Shown here: positions 13,901 through 25,200 of the stretch, piece after piece | Layout of the letters: each line of letters opens with the position of its first letter | Numbering within the stretch: position 1 is the first letter of the stretch | Assembly: GCF_037975245.1 (NCBI RefSeq) | Contig: NC_092582.1 | Coordinates: forward strand, 6,424,001-6,488,000 | Source of the DNA: Apostichopus japonicus | Lineage: Eukaryota; Echinodermata; Holothuroidea; Aspidochirotida; Stichopodidae | Length of the DNA stretch: 64,000 nt | Reading direction: 5' to 3' | Translations under genes and position numbers: made by a program | Notes under the pieces: model-generated | Databases searched by the model: none | What the model saw: only the letters and a program-made list of their open reading frames with translations | Told to the model about the DNA's origin: nothing

Positions 13901-16900
13901 CTTTGATCATCTTCAGGCCAAGTTTTTACCAATAAACCAAGTTTTTAAAACATTGAGATGTGTGTCACTTTGTGGCTGTATGTATTTTTCTTTTCCTCCT
14001 TGTAATGAACACTGTCTTTTGTTTCTACAGGGTGAGCGAGGCCCGCAGGGACAACAAGGTCAAATCGGCCCGACCGGCCCTTTGGTAATTAGTACTCAAA
14101 TTTGATTTATTCTCTGCAGTCATTGAGGTTAGATGGATGTTGCTGTGTGGGTACAGGGCAACTGACCTGAAAAATATTCCAATTTTTTTTTTTTTAAAGT
14201 TTCACAGTCGCTCTATTTCTGTCAGACTTGAATTATAACTTGAAACTGGTTGTTATTATTGATTAGATAGACAGCTTGTAACCGAGTCTGATGAGGGGAG
14301 AGGCAGGGGGAGAGGTAGGGCTAGCTAAAGCTGGGGATCCTGGGTCGATTAGCAGGCCCGAGATACAAGGATAATGTAATCTCACTTTCATATTATAAAT
14401 CAGGAAACTTGTAGACTTCAATCATGGATCTTGGTGACATCATTGTCCCCCAGGGTCTGACTCGACTTTTGAAATCCTCCAGCATTTGTAGAACATAAAC
14501 TGCCTGACATGTTTAAGAATGTTCTATATAGAGCCAACATGATGATGAGATTAAGTCTGTGTCACTAGAGAGATTTAATACTTCACCATGTCATATTTTG
14601 ACAGTGTATGATTCTGCAGGTGTTTAGAGCAAGTTTCACAGCATGTTAAACATGTACAATACTATCCTTCCCTGGGCACTGATCCCTCGTTAGTTACAGA
14701 AGTAATTATTCCTGTGGGCTGCCTTAGACAGGTTACAGTTTTCACCCTCCCAGGTGAACCCCCACCCCCCCCATCCCACCCCATTTTACCTTCCCAGATG
14801 GGAGGTTAAAGTGTCAATTTACCAGTGATAAACTGTCCTTAGCTGTGTTCATAGTTGGTGTTTTCAGTTTATATACTGTGAAGAAATACATTACCTGGAA
14901 GTGACTGCATACATACCATTGCCCCATAGCCTTGTGCAAAGTTGTGTTGGTAGTAGCTCTGTTGTATGTACTGGTTCTTGCTTTTTATTTAGTATGATTA
15001 AGTTTTGGAACTGCAACTACAAGCTGGTTTTGGAATTTCATGTTAAATATAATTTTGTTTGGTAAAAGCCTTGAAATATCAGGTCATAATCCAGAAGAGC
15101 TTGGCTGACCTGTACAAACAGCGAGAAAGGGTAATTAAATGTTTCAATGTTTGACGCAGTTAGATTTCCTTCTCTTGACAGGGCAGAAAAGGATTCCGTG
15201 GGCAATCGGGTCAGAGAGGACACACAGGGCCCTCTGGAGTTACTGGACCGAAGGGCATAAAAGGGAATATAGGAGGAATTGGTCGGAAGGTGAGCACTTC
15301 ACCTATAGAACACATGCTCTTTCCTGCTGTTTGGACATTAATAATTATGTTTTATCATGTTATTATGATTATATTTCATCTAACAAATTATATCTTTAAA
15401 TGTTGCACTCTATGTAGTACATAAAGTTGATTATAAATGTTTTTTAATTTTATGAAAATTTTCAGCTACATTCACAGTATAAAGGAGTCAGTAAACAATT
15501 AAACTATTTCGACATTTCATTTCTATTTCCCTTTCTCAGGGAGAAAAGGGACAAATTGGACCTCCTGGGCTATCTGGAATCCCTGGAGAAGATGTTAGTG
15601 GTTGCTTTTTCCTTTTTCTGTACCATTTCAGCGATACATTCAATTTTCTTTGTAATTGATACCTTACCAAATTGTTCTCAACTACTTTCAGTTTCCAACA
15701 AGAAAATAATACTCATGTAACTAGCATTTACAGAAGAGTATTTTGGAAGCCATTAATGGTTCTTATGTCAAAATTGCTTTTCAACTGTCATAGTAATACA
15801 AACACAACAACATTTTACTTTTACTTCTTGTTATTCCCACTGATATGTACACCCTGCATCACCCCTGCCCCCACTTCCACCCTACCCAAAATGTAAGGCG
15901 TATTTCATGTGTTCTCCTTTTCATTTTCCTTTTTTTTTCCTGTTTTGTTTTAGGGTTATCCAGGGGAGCAAGGAGACTATGCTGATCCTGGTCCAAAGGG
16001 ATATGAGGGAGATGAGGTAGGTGACGAAAACAACCAATTCACACTCAATCCAACCCTTCCCCCACCCCTCCCCCCCCACACACACACAACTATATCTAAA
16101 TGTCAATCATACACGTTTATGACCTTCAGAGTCTTGCTGTAAACCACTTTACTTGGGATAATGACCTTCTATGATTCCCAAAACAAAGTTATTGAAGGGG
16201 TTACAGGATACTCCAAGTAGTATCATGTACAACATGCAATCACTACTGTAGCACTGACCAAATATCTACTGGCACACTTGAGTGAACAATTATGAAACAG
16301 ACTCTGCTAATATGACAAGGTAAAAGATACTGATCCTTCTAAGTAGTATCAGGTACATCATGCAGTCACTGTAGCACTGACCAAATATCTACTGGCACAC
16401 TTATAAGATGATACTGCTAGCCCCCAACACAGTAATGATGTGCTGGGTTTCAACAGCTTGCAACTACCCAATTGTTTGTGGAATGACCCCAGCCTCAGTC
16501 TGGTCTCCCACCTAAGCTTCTCTCTTCCCCTGCTCAAAGTTTATAATTATTTTCACCTCCAGATGTTCTTTCATCGTAATGAAGCCAGTCAGATTACAAA
16601 AATGTTTTTGTTTTGATTCCTTTTGTAGGGCTTTGACGGTCCCCAAGGTCCTAGGGGCCTTGAAGGCCCAAGAGGCCCCCAGGGCAGGCTGGGCTTTAAG
16701 GTAAGATTGTTGACACAGATGTATGTATCATTGGAAGATGTTTGTATCATTGAATATATTTTGACTAGGGGAAAAAAGTAATTCAGAGGAATTTTACAGA
16801 TCATCACATTACAGATTAGAGGTTGTCAATTTAATTTCTACGGTGCCAAGGAGACATATTGGTTAGAGGCAAGGAGAACCAAACTCTCTCTATATTTAGA

Positions 16901-19900
16901 TTGAGTAACATGCTCACTCCCCTCCCCCTGTCCCCACCCCTACCCCCACCACCTATAACAGCTTCAATATTTCTAATGGAAGTGTAGACTTTAGCTCCTG
17001 AGTACAAGCATAGGTCTGCATTCAGCCATGTAAGAGTTGATCCAACTCAAAAGATGTTATTTGGTACTTGATACCGTGCTATGCACACACTGTATACCAC
17101 CATGTATGTATGCTGCTAAAGGGATATTTGGTCATGCTTGATACTATAGTTGCATCATACAATCTAGACCTCAAAGAACTGCTACTGATAGTATTCCACC
17201 GTTTAGTAGTTGTAACTCTTAATCATGGCTTTCCCACTTTCTGTAGGGGATCAGTGGGGACTATGGATTCAAGGGTACTAAGGTGAGTTCCACTGTTTCC
17301 TTTTCTAATTAAGATTTATTCATTCTTGCATTTGAAGTTACAACCGTGAAGAGACGTCATCCAAAGATACGGAATTGTTTTCAGCAGTGAGTGGAGGTTG
17401 GGCTGTACCTCAGACGAGTGCTTCACTCGTCTTTCAGACAGTATTAGATTTCATGCGGGAAGGTTTTCTTGATCGATGTTACTTTGGGATGTGTAGTTTA
17501 ATTGATTTCTAAATCATGTCAAGGTGGATATTTTGTATGATGAGCGTGGATTGGTGTGTGCTGGTGTTGAAATGTTTGTCAAGTGTTCTGGAATTTCGAT
17601 CACCCAAGGAGCACTGCTTTGTGTGACCTACTGTACACGATTTATGTGTGTTAGCCGGGTGTGACTACTGTAGGTTTGTGATCCATTCGGAAGTTGATTT
17701 CATTGCTTAAAGTTATATATCTTTCTGTCATCAAATCAGATTAAACTTAATAGAATATTAAAGTAGACAACCCTAATTTTCACATATTTTCTCATTTCTA
17801 GGGTATCATAGGACCTCCAGGACCACCTGTGAGTATCATTCAATTTTCCTTTATTCAATACTTTCGGATTTGACTGCAGGAGATTAGTATTGAGACGGCT
17901 ACGGCTCTTGGACTAGAGACTAAATTTATGAGAGGAGAAAATATGAGATGAATAGTAATGTATTGTCATGTTTGTAACATGCAATGCACAGCATATATAA
18001 GGAAGAATGAAGACCTCCAAGTGGAGGTGACATTAGTGTCCAGAGACAGACCAAATGTCCATAGTAGTATTACATTATGATGGTACCCTAAGGTCCCCCC
18101 TTTGGTGGTTAAATCTTCAAGAATTTATGTCATTTCTTGCCTGCCTTCTCTCCTGTTTTTTGCTCGTGTAATTGCAGCATATTGCTAGGCCTAGAATTCT
18201 GTTAAGATTAGCGGCCCTGGGTATCTATGTCACTTTACTGAATTAGATGCCCAACAAACTAAGGTTCCTTCGGAAGAGAGCACCAGTTTACACAGCAGAG
18301 CAGGGAAACAAATGGATTTGGTAGGAAATATACCAGTTACGGTTTGAAAGGGTGTTAATGAAATCCAGACAGCCGTGTTAACTCTTTGCATGATTTACCA
18401 TAATCAATACCTTTCCACTTTATTGAACTATTTCATTTTGCTTCTTTCATCACAGGGCCCACCAGCATACACAGTAAGTTTTTCATTTCATTGAAAATTT
18501 TCATTTTAATGCCAGTTTTATGCTAATATGGATAGTGCAAAGGGTTGCTAATGACAATTTCCTGTATGACTAAAACTACCCTCTACCCTTGCTCAGCTAT
18601 CCCACTCCCTCCCCCACCCCACCTTCCTCCTCTTCAATAGTGTCACCTTCTGACTTCCATAAGTATTTTAAATTGACATGTCCATTTTTTTTTGTTACAG
18701 CTTTACAGGGCTGCTCATGATGGAGGTGTCATAACAACATTAATTCACAAATTTTTTGATTCAGCTCCAAGGCCTGTCAGTATACGGGTGAGTGATTAGA
18801 CCTTAAAATCAGCTGGATGTGTGGAATAAATTTCTTTGCTGCTTTCCAGAAAAAAGAAAGAGTCAGTTTTCCATTATTCAAGTACTTATAAAGTATGATG
18901 AAGTCTGCTGTCAGATGGCAAGATTAGTATTATTGATTTGTTGATTATTGTACAGGTTTATGACAATGAAGTCTCATGTGTCGTAGTTTACTATTTAAAC
19001 TGTGAAAGTTTAGTGATGGAGTCGCAAATAGTCGCAGAGAAAAATGGAACATGGGAAATATAGGGTTATTTTATCTTTAATTTTATTTACAAACGATAAA
19101 AGTTACATAAGTTTACATAAATGCATTGACACCAAATCGTTAGATGTATTTTTTAATTACACACGGTTGACACAAAACAATACTGTTTAACGCATTTGAC
19201 TTCATACAACACTGGCAGATAAGATAACCTGATATATTTCTCACACATTTGTCTACAGGAGAGAGATGTTAGAGATATGCTTAAATTAATGTTTAAATAT
19301 TTGGAAGATTTAAAACAACCCAGCGGAGACAAACCCACGCCAGTCAGGACCTGTCTTGATCTTTACGACTGTGACGATGCTCCAGAGGATGGTAAGCCCA
19401 CTATTCCATCCTCTTCCCATCCTCTTTCCATCCTCTCCCCATCCTCTACCCATTACACACACCTGTCAGTGCAAGGATCGGTTGGGGTATTAAAGTATCC
19501 AAAGCTCTTAGCCACATGGTCATAGATTTGCTGCTGTTCCAGAGTTAGCTCTAAACTTTGCATATTTTGTTTTTCTGACATGACTAACAATTTTTAGCAG
19601 TCACCTTAAAACTATAGCAACAAACATACTTGGAGATTCTGGTCTCATTCTGAGAAATTGGTGCAAGGGTTTGTGTCAAAATGGAAAAAGTCTTAATATG
19701 ATGACCCTTCCAAATTATGCAAAAATAATAATTAGGTTGAAGCCAACCCTCCCCCCACCCCTCCAAAAAAACAAAAGGAGGGAATTGTTGGTATCTCTTA
19801 TTGTTACATGGTATTGTGCCATTTCATAGGGCTACCTGTTTTTCTATTGCCTGATGTACTAGTCCCACTAATATGCACAAGCTTATTATTTGCCTTTGTC

Positions 19901-22220
19901 ATCTGCTTATGTTAAACATGTAAATACCAAAGGCAAGGGGGGAAAAAAAACTTGTGTTAACATCAGGGGATGACAGTATTACATTGATTAAGTCATTAGG
20001 GCAACTCATTTTTATACCAGTAAAATAAGACTGTTACTAGGACTCTAATATTCATAAGTAAAGGGCAGTGGGTCTGATGCAAAGTGTATAATGGGTTTAT
20101 GTAAAGTCGTGCAGCAAGCATCTTCGATAGTTAACATCAGTTACTAGCATGTAAGTACTCCGGGTTACATCTGCATATCCCTTACTACTTTCACCCCAAA
20201 AATTCTTGTGGAATATTAAGAAGTTTGATAACACTGTAAAAACATTCAAAATGAATAATTTCTGTTTTTTCACATAGAATATTACTGGATTGATCCTGAT
20301 CTGGGCTGTCCACTCAATGCAATTCAGGTCTACTGTGACTTTACCAATGGTGGTAATTCCTGTCTGCTACCATTAGATTCAACTAGGGTACGTATACATA
20401 CTAATGTACATGCTGAGTGTATGCATGCTAAAACATAAATCATGGCATAAATAAAACATAAATAGAGTCCCAAATATTATGTATGACAGTGAGGAATGAT
20501 TCGTTGGTTTAGTTTCTTGCTGTTGAAATACCTTTGCTGGCTTACCTGTCAAATGCTGGTAACTTGTGAACATCATGCAACAGGTCATATTCATGACAAA
20601 AAGGTAAAAGGTCAACCTTATAAGGTAATAAGGTCAAACCTTGAAAAGATTCAAGGTAAAAGGTCATATTCATGGCGAACTCGTTGCATTACATTACCTG
20701 TGTTAACAACTCTGTTCCGCAAAGGTAGTTTCTCCCTTCTTTTTTTGGAAAATCCGTTTTGCAGCATAAAGAGTTTACTTAAGTGCATTTGTATGGAATA
20801 ATACAAAGATTATTATAATTTGACCTAAACTTGTTAAAATTCAAAAAGTTGTGGTATTGAAATCGATTATGCATACAGCGCATTCACTTAGAATTACTTC
20901 CACAGATGCATCACATCTTTCACTGAGTCACTACATTTCCTTCCCCATGAAATCCTACTCTCAGTCTGCCTACAGCTGGGATGGGCAACCTTAGGCTTGC
21001 GGGCCACAAGTTTGTTGTGGTATTGAATTTGTTTATGCTATCGGTACTTTTTTACATAGAATTACTTCCACAGATGCATCACATCTCTCACTGAGTCACT
21101 ACATTTCATTCCCCGTGAAATCCTACTCTCACAGATCATGATATATATGACATCGTCTGCCTACAGGATCACCAACTCTCACATACTCCGTCTTCTTACG
21201 ATGACTGGTAGACAAGTGGTAACAGTCCTTACTCACAGGACCACCACATCCCTCGAACCCTCCTTTTGGCAGATCTGTTGTCTGTGTGTCTCACAGAGTA
21301 AAAGATTAGGACATTTTAAAATCATCATCCACTTTTCTCTCCACAATTCTTCTCTCAGTTTGCCTACGGGATCGCCAACTCACAGATAAACTTCCTCCAT
21401 CTTCTTACCATGACTGGTAGACAGATGGTAACAGTCCACTGCTGGGGTATGCCTGTATGGAGAAACAGAAATGGAAATCATACCAACGCTGCTAAATTCA
21501 GGGGCTGGAATGGACAAATATTTTCACTCCAGGACTTACAGCCTGATGTTCGGCAAGATGGTTGTAGGGTAAGAAGGGCGTTTTATTGATCCAATAAGTC
21601 AGTGAACTGAAAAATCTACATTTTGAAAGGAATTTCTTGTGCCAATTTCGATATATGGTTGATGTCTTAAGCAGTGTAACTATTGAAGCTGGTAGGAAGG
21701 AGAATGTGGGGTTATGTGAATTGTTGATAAAGGTACTTTACTGTTGAGTGTAAGGTAATTATGTCTGGGGTCTAGACTCCTGGATTGTCAGAAAAGAGAC
21801 ATATCAACCCATCCAGGTTGTCCATACTTTAAACAGAAAATAACAATAAATATGGAAATACAATTCATGACACATAGTTACATTGATGTATGTCTGTCTG
21901 TCAGATTTCCTTCAGTAAAATATCCAAAATGGGGAGTATTTATGTTTTATTGTCACTGTTATCTTTGTAAATGTAAACAATAGAACCGTTCTCTCTTCAC
22001 ATAGTTTACTGCTTATTTTATTATTATTTTTTGAACCTCTTTTTTTTAATACCTCTTTTTGTTACAGATGGAAGACCAACGGTGGAGAAAAACCATTTTT
22101 ATGTTTAAAGTAACCGATGCTAGCCAACTACCGATCGTAGATATTATTCCCGATCCAAGCCTCGAGCTTTCATCTAGGAGGGCTTTTAAACTTGAGGTAG
22201 ATAAAGCTTGTTTCCATTGA
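1309..22220 (+). CDS. Fibrillar collagen alpha chain, 3' part of gene (21 exons, partial at 5' end)
   Basis: This gene encodes an extracellular-matrix procollagen chain that forms triple-helical fibrils. Every helix exon starts with a Gly codon, is in phase 0 and is a multiple of 9 nt, mostly 54 or 108, the classic fibrillar pattern. Helix exons: 1309-1362, 1707-1760, 2248-2301, 2919-2972, 3966-4019, 4783-4890, 5493-5546, 13056-13163, 14031-14084, 15182-15289, 15540-15593, 15954-16016, 16629-16700, 17247-17282, 17802-17828, 18456-18473. C-propeptide exons: 18701-18787, 19259-19391, 20278-20387, 21359-21568, 22068-22220 (TGA at 22218). All introns are GT..AG. The window holds about 324 helix residues of the roughly 1000 usual in the family, so the 5' two thirds lie outside. 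The clade (A or B) was not determined; a COL5A1-like origin is only suggested by the neighbouring genes. Confidence 0.95.
1888..1927. repeat. (TA)n microsatellite
   Basis: About 20 uninterrupted TA dinucleotides in the intron after the second visible collagen exon. Confidence 0.95.
5125..5393 (-). mobile_element. tRNA-derived SINE, minus orientation
   Basis: Read on the minus strand, the element begins with a tRNA-like head at about 5390. An A-box-like GTTAGCTCAGTGGTTAAC is followed by a B-box-like stretch GGTCCCGAGTTTGGGTC about 30 nt downstream. The body runs to a (ATAC)n/(GTAT)n tail at 5125-5163. The order head, body, simple-repeat tail is that of a SINE. The B box has diverged, so it is an old copy. 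It lies in the collagen intron before exon 5493-5546. Confidence 0.75.
5640..6745. repeat. Dispersed repeat with internal duplications, rich in AGGTCA half-sites
   Basis: About 1.1 kb made of diverged direct repeats. The phrase ctgacatg(g)t-tgatatt recurs at 5875, 6292 and 6441, and the blocks 5861-6125 and 6405-6695 align along most of their length (…gtcatgtgatccaa…, …ggtcaaaaactagtatttttgcaat…, …gacctgtattagtttcttt…). AGGTCA or its complement TGACCT occurs repeatedly, often as a direct pair with 4-nt spacing (5806-5821, 6206-6221, 6369-6384 and inverted at 6090-6105) or 1-nt spacing (6636-6648). No ORF was found. A related fragment may lie at 26570-26680. Confidence 0.75.
8114..8402. repeat. 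Tandem duplication, 160-bp period
   Basis: The block starting tactggctattgttaa(a/c)tatgg at 8114 is repeated from 8274. It includes gatgcagtcaactat, aaattctttctatta, a (TAA)n run and aaactgcggtttgaat. The copies differ by substitutions and small indels. It lies in the long collagen intron, about 700 bp before the fucosyltransferase start codon. Confidence 0.85.
9117..10322 (+). CDS. Alpha-1,3-fucosyltransferase (GT10 family), intronless, nested in a collagen intron
   Basis: This is a Golgi type II membrane enzyme that transfers fucose from GDP-fucose to glycans. The 401-aa protein has a short cytosolic tail and a signal anchor at about residues 6-25 ([16 protein letters not shown]). Family landmarks follow: ESPLTC, then [15 protein letters not shown], then [10 protein letters not shown], then MYGTCGDG, then the donor-binding core [14 protein letters not shown] (262-275), then [20 protein letters not shown] and a Cys-rich end. 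Its length matches metazoan FUTs. NETR, NLSF and NITM are N-glycosylation sites. I use the ATG at 9117 (context gacATGg); the frame stays open upstream to a GTG at 9096 that would not start translation in an animal. It shares the collagen strand. AATAAA lies inside the last codons (10311-10316). The acceptor (LacNAc, chondroitin, fucan) cannot be read from the sequence. Confidence 0.93.
   Translation: MASPKFISVICSLYAILCVRWIYKAAVPVLSSDESFVKSRRVAENFDDIRSNAANTDQTVVQPISDKDLYNVIIIGYGRFGYHRFPEHCDCNGDPYYVTNETRGIKDADAVVFTVGAQRRMTLDDWRRYHRERSPSQLWVLGTRESPLTCVAVRPPEDMNMVYNLSFTYHSRSDFPTPYGFYTKYATQQYGSVNWYSKKSKLIQWSSSHCPLSPRHYERRDFAYALKEHINITMYGTCGDGRFDGEEYTKAVTEHKFALILENSCCAEYVTEKFWDALLIYNQVPVVYGATREEYDRIAPPKSYIFIQDFSSLEELAGFITKVGSSEMEYNEYHYWRRLGYITKQRDPEDRIYHCNSICRMSDTVKEARAGKRFQFDETSDVYFGGCRDCQKEVDMLLNKT
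10241..11112 (+). repeat. Tandem array derived from the fucosyltransferase 3' end, about 112-bp unit
   Basis: The gene's last 80 or so coding bases, its stop codon and the next 20 nt (10241-10342) form the first unit, followed by about seven diverged copies to about 11112. The ttgacttca landmark recurs at 10319, 10422, 10534, 10647 (ttaacttca), 10758, 10869, 10981 and 11095 (ttgacgtca), with spacings of 103-114 nt. Each copy keeps gtgta-ttt(c/t)gga, tcgtgatttcatgtc, gaaagaaattgatatgtta, a GAATAAA and the TGA. The unit is not a multiple of 3 and contains the stop, so it does not extend the protein. Confidence 0.92.
11297..11660 (+). mobile_element. MITE family copy 1 (364 bp)
   Basis: This element begins ttaaaggcattgaagactcg and ends gtcttcactccatttaaa, which are imperfect terminal inverted repeats bounded by TTAA. 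Its interior matches the element at 45172-45538 along its whole length and, inverted, the segment from 63732 to the window end. There is no ORF, so it is non-autonomous. Confidence 0.85.
13056..18473 (+). other. C-terminal end of the collagen triple helix
   Basis: Nine helix exons of 108, 54, 108, 54, 63, 72, 36, 27 and 18 nt. The last ones read GII-GPP-GPP then GPP-AYT, so the helix ends in the GPP-rich clamp usual for fibrillar collagens. The 63-nt exon (15954-16016) contains one triplet reading ADP where Gly is expected, the only interruption in the window. The exon sizes 63, 72, 36 and 27 depart from the 54/108 rule but remain multiples of 9. Confidence 0.9.
16211..16403. repeat. Local direct duplication, about 130-bp period
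   Basis: aagtagtatcatgtacaacatgcaatcactactgtagcactgaccaaatatctactggcacactt-type sequence at about 16216-16281 recurs at about 16340-16402 with few changes. It is an intronic duplication in the collagen gene with no coding content. Confidence 0.8.
18701..22220 (+). other. COLFI C-propeptide domain (five exons)
   Basis: This domain nucleates chain trimerisation and is removed outside the cell. The segment opens with LYRAAHDGG, similar to the telopeptide-propeptide border of vertebrate fibrillar chains. It continues with [47 protein letters not shown] and a terminal ACFH. Eight cysteines fall in the expected order, as in vertebrate homotrimer-competent chains. NHT in the fourth exon offers an N-glycosylation site near the usual NIT site. 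Exon phases agree: 133 + 110 nt = 81 codons, then 70 codons, then 50 codons plus stop. Between STR and FAYG the roughly 30 Trp-containing residues found in vertebrate chains are missing, and I could not find them in the intron. Confidence 0.93.
20888..21255 (+). pseudogene. Two decayed copies of the COLFI exon-4 5' region
   Basis: The intron before exon 21359-21568 contains the same flank twice (agaattacttccacagatgc and what follows) at 20891 and 21059. Copy 1 reaches tctgcctaca, matching the exon start TTTGCCTACG, and is then replaced by a hAT-like fragment (gatgggcaaccttaggcttg, about 20987-21006). Copy 2 continues into the exon proper: 21165-21234 matches 21358-21438, including gatgactggtagacaa and tggtaacagtcc, with a 6-nt deletion. 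It encodes [13 protein letters not shown], matching [13 protein letters not shown] in the real exon, and then diverges. Confidence 0.8.
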
Positions 22221-25200
22221 CGGGTTGCCACCACCAACACCAAAACACACCACCTTTCAAAGGGGACGATGAATAAGTCATACCAGACACACCAGTGGTG
22301 AATCGTTGGTAGCAAATGTCCCCCATTACCAAACGTTAAACAGATGCATAGAGCCCAGAAGAGAAATTTTGGAAGGTTTTTCTTTTGCCCTTTTGTATTG
22401 CTAGGCCAAAGAGACGGGCTAATTAAAGTTTGAGACCCACTGGGGTTATTTCTTACCAGTGAAAGATGCCAAGATCACCAATAACATCCAACTGATGAGT
22501 TTGGTGCAGACATATTATGGTTAAGATTTGTACTGTTAGATGCAAACACTTTCATAGAAGGTTTCCCTTTATGCTATGCTCCAAAGAATTTGACAATGGT
22601 TATGTGAGACAGCTTAATAAATCTGGGAGGTGGAAGATGGGGCGGGGGCAGGGGGAATGGCAGGTATGAAAGAGGAACTCCTGGTATGACTGATGATTTG
22701 TTATGAACCAGAAAGAATCATACAGGTCAGAATGATGAAGTTGTAGGCAGTTGTTACATTAACTCTAACAACTTATAGAAGGGTTGCTTAAATACGTAGT
22801 TAAGAAATTTAAAAACTCTCGTAGGGTGAATATCTTCATTCCACCTGCAAGAATGAAGTTATTGCAGGTAGTTTTATTATGTTTTAATTTTTCCCCTTTT
22901 CCTTCGGTTTTCCAAGATGTATAGCTGTGTTTGTCTTTGAGACCAGAGAATGTGCTGCATTTTGTCTACCTCAAACTGTTCAAACTTTCAAGTCTAATAT
23001 TTTTCAGAAATGTTCAAATTAAGCATTGGTTTTGTAATAGGGTTAATTTAAAGCATAGGCCTACAAAAATAGCGGTGCTTGCCAATTTTTTAATTTTTTG
23101 TTTACATGATTGAGTGCGCAAGAACAGGCCACTGATTTGGTATCTTTTTCAAACAAACAATAATAAAAAATTGCAATTAATAATTTACATATGAATTGCA
23201 CAAAGACGACCAAATTACAGTAGCTTACTACTTGTAAAGAGTGACATGCTGCCTGTAATTCATGGGATTGTTTATTATCAAAACTCACAGATCCACCCAG
23301 ACCATAACTAACTATAGTTACAGTAGTTTACTTTCAAAGTTTGGTGGGCATTCCAAGGGGGCTAAACTTTGGATTAATAGTAGCTCCTAATTTCTGTCTA
23401 ATGAACCACATAGCAAATTTTATGTCAAATCATTTGTCCTTTTTTTCTTTGCCTATTTTTGATTTGTTTATTCTCCTCGTTTTAGTAGGAATTTAGTATG
23501 CTGTGTTGACAGAAGTAATTTGAATCACTGGAGGCTGCAATGTGTGAATTAACAGTCTCTATTTCGGTGTATAATTGAACATATATTTAACAAACACTTC
23601 ACAACATCAGCCTTCACCTCCTTCTACCCGCCTCCTTTTTTTTCCCTTTCATTCCACCACGGAGCCCCGGTTGCATAACAACAGAGCTTTCGGATTTGTG
23701 GCAATGATACCGACAGACACGCTCTGCAATATGTCGACTATGAAAGAAAATCGTATATCATAAGAACATCTGTATTCGCCAAAAATGAGTAGATGCTGCA
23801 AAAATCAGAACATTTCATAAAGAGACTCTGCCGCTAAGTTAAAATCACAAAAAATAAATGTTTCATTTCTTCGTCCCAGTAGGGGTGCCATGAACAAAAC
23901 ATTCTCTACAAGTGGGCATTCGCAATCAAGTTCTTTTTCCTCACAGATTCTCCGTTAGAAAGCTTTGATGATATCGTAGGAAATAGTACAAACGTATCTA
24001 CGAGTAATTTCTGTGTGAATCATTATTTTAAGGCACAGCAATTGTGCTTTGTTCTTCATTAATTTACTCAGAAGATAGTATCATAAATAAGTTTCTTCTC
24101 CCCCCCCCCCCCCCTTCTTCTTCTTTTGTATTAGAAATATAGAATAAAACATCTTTTGGGTGTAGATTAAGTTAAAAATACGTTATAACTGCATTCCAAG
24201 TTAAAAATGTGTCTTCATTGGTTGGCAAGAAACACATTTGTAAGATTTCAAGTACATGACTTTTGCTGGTGAGTGCAGTGAATAGGAAGTCTTGGAATAT
24301 ATTCACACTGTCACAAATACACTATTAGAGCTGTATTCTGTTTAATCAGACAACAGAGATCTTCTCCAAAGACCAGCAGGAAAACCTATTGTGTGAAACA
24401 GCTGCAATGCACTGCTGAGGGATTATTATTTTAAAACTAAATGATTATTTCAGCAATAAAAAATTTGTGGGACACAAACAATTTGTGGATTTGAATTAAG
24501 GCAGTAAAACAGCACTAGCTCTTTAGGAAAAGCCAACTGGTTTTATTTAGGGTTATATAATTTTGTGTAATAATTAGACGACTTGGTCAGAGCAACAACA
24601 CAGGTAACAGCAACCTACAGCGCAGAGTTACAGTTTTTATTTTGAAATCACTTTATGTCAAATATTTATGAATGTTTCCATGACAATACCACATTTTACA
24701 TATTTTTCAGGTTTTTTTAGAACTATTTAAGCTAATGTGTAATTTGCTCATGTAGACTGATAAGGCAAAAGTCATCAACGTCAAGTAAATTTTTAATGGG
24801 TTCATTTCTCAAATAATAGGGATTCTAAGGAATTTGTAGAAGAATTTTAAGAGTTATTACCAAAGTGGGTTTTTTTTTTTTTGGTCAGTTAATTATGTAA
24901 AATTTGTTTAAGTTTAACAAGATGTATGATTAATCTTTGTAGTGTAATTTAAGACAAAAGAGGAAGATGTTTTATTCCAACAATTTTCGATGAAACTAGT
25001 TGGCGTATAAATTACTTTCTGTAAATGGCTCATAAAGTATAACAGAGTAGAAGTCATATCTCAAGTCAGTGATATTCAATACATTTTTGAGAATCTTTGA
25101 TAAACTCTTCAACTGTCTCCTTATGAGGCATCTTTTTTTTCCAGGCCATTTACTTTTTCCAGGGGGAGTTATTAAACTTCAGGGGAATTTAGTAAAACTA

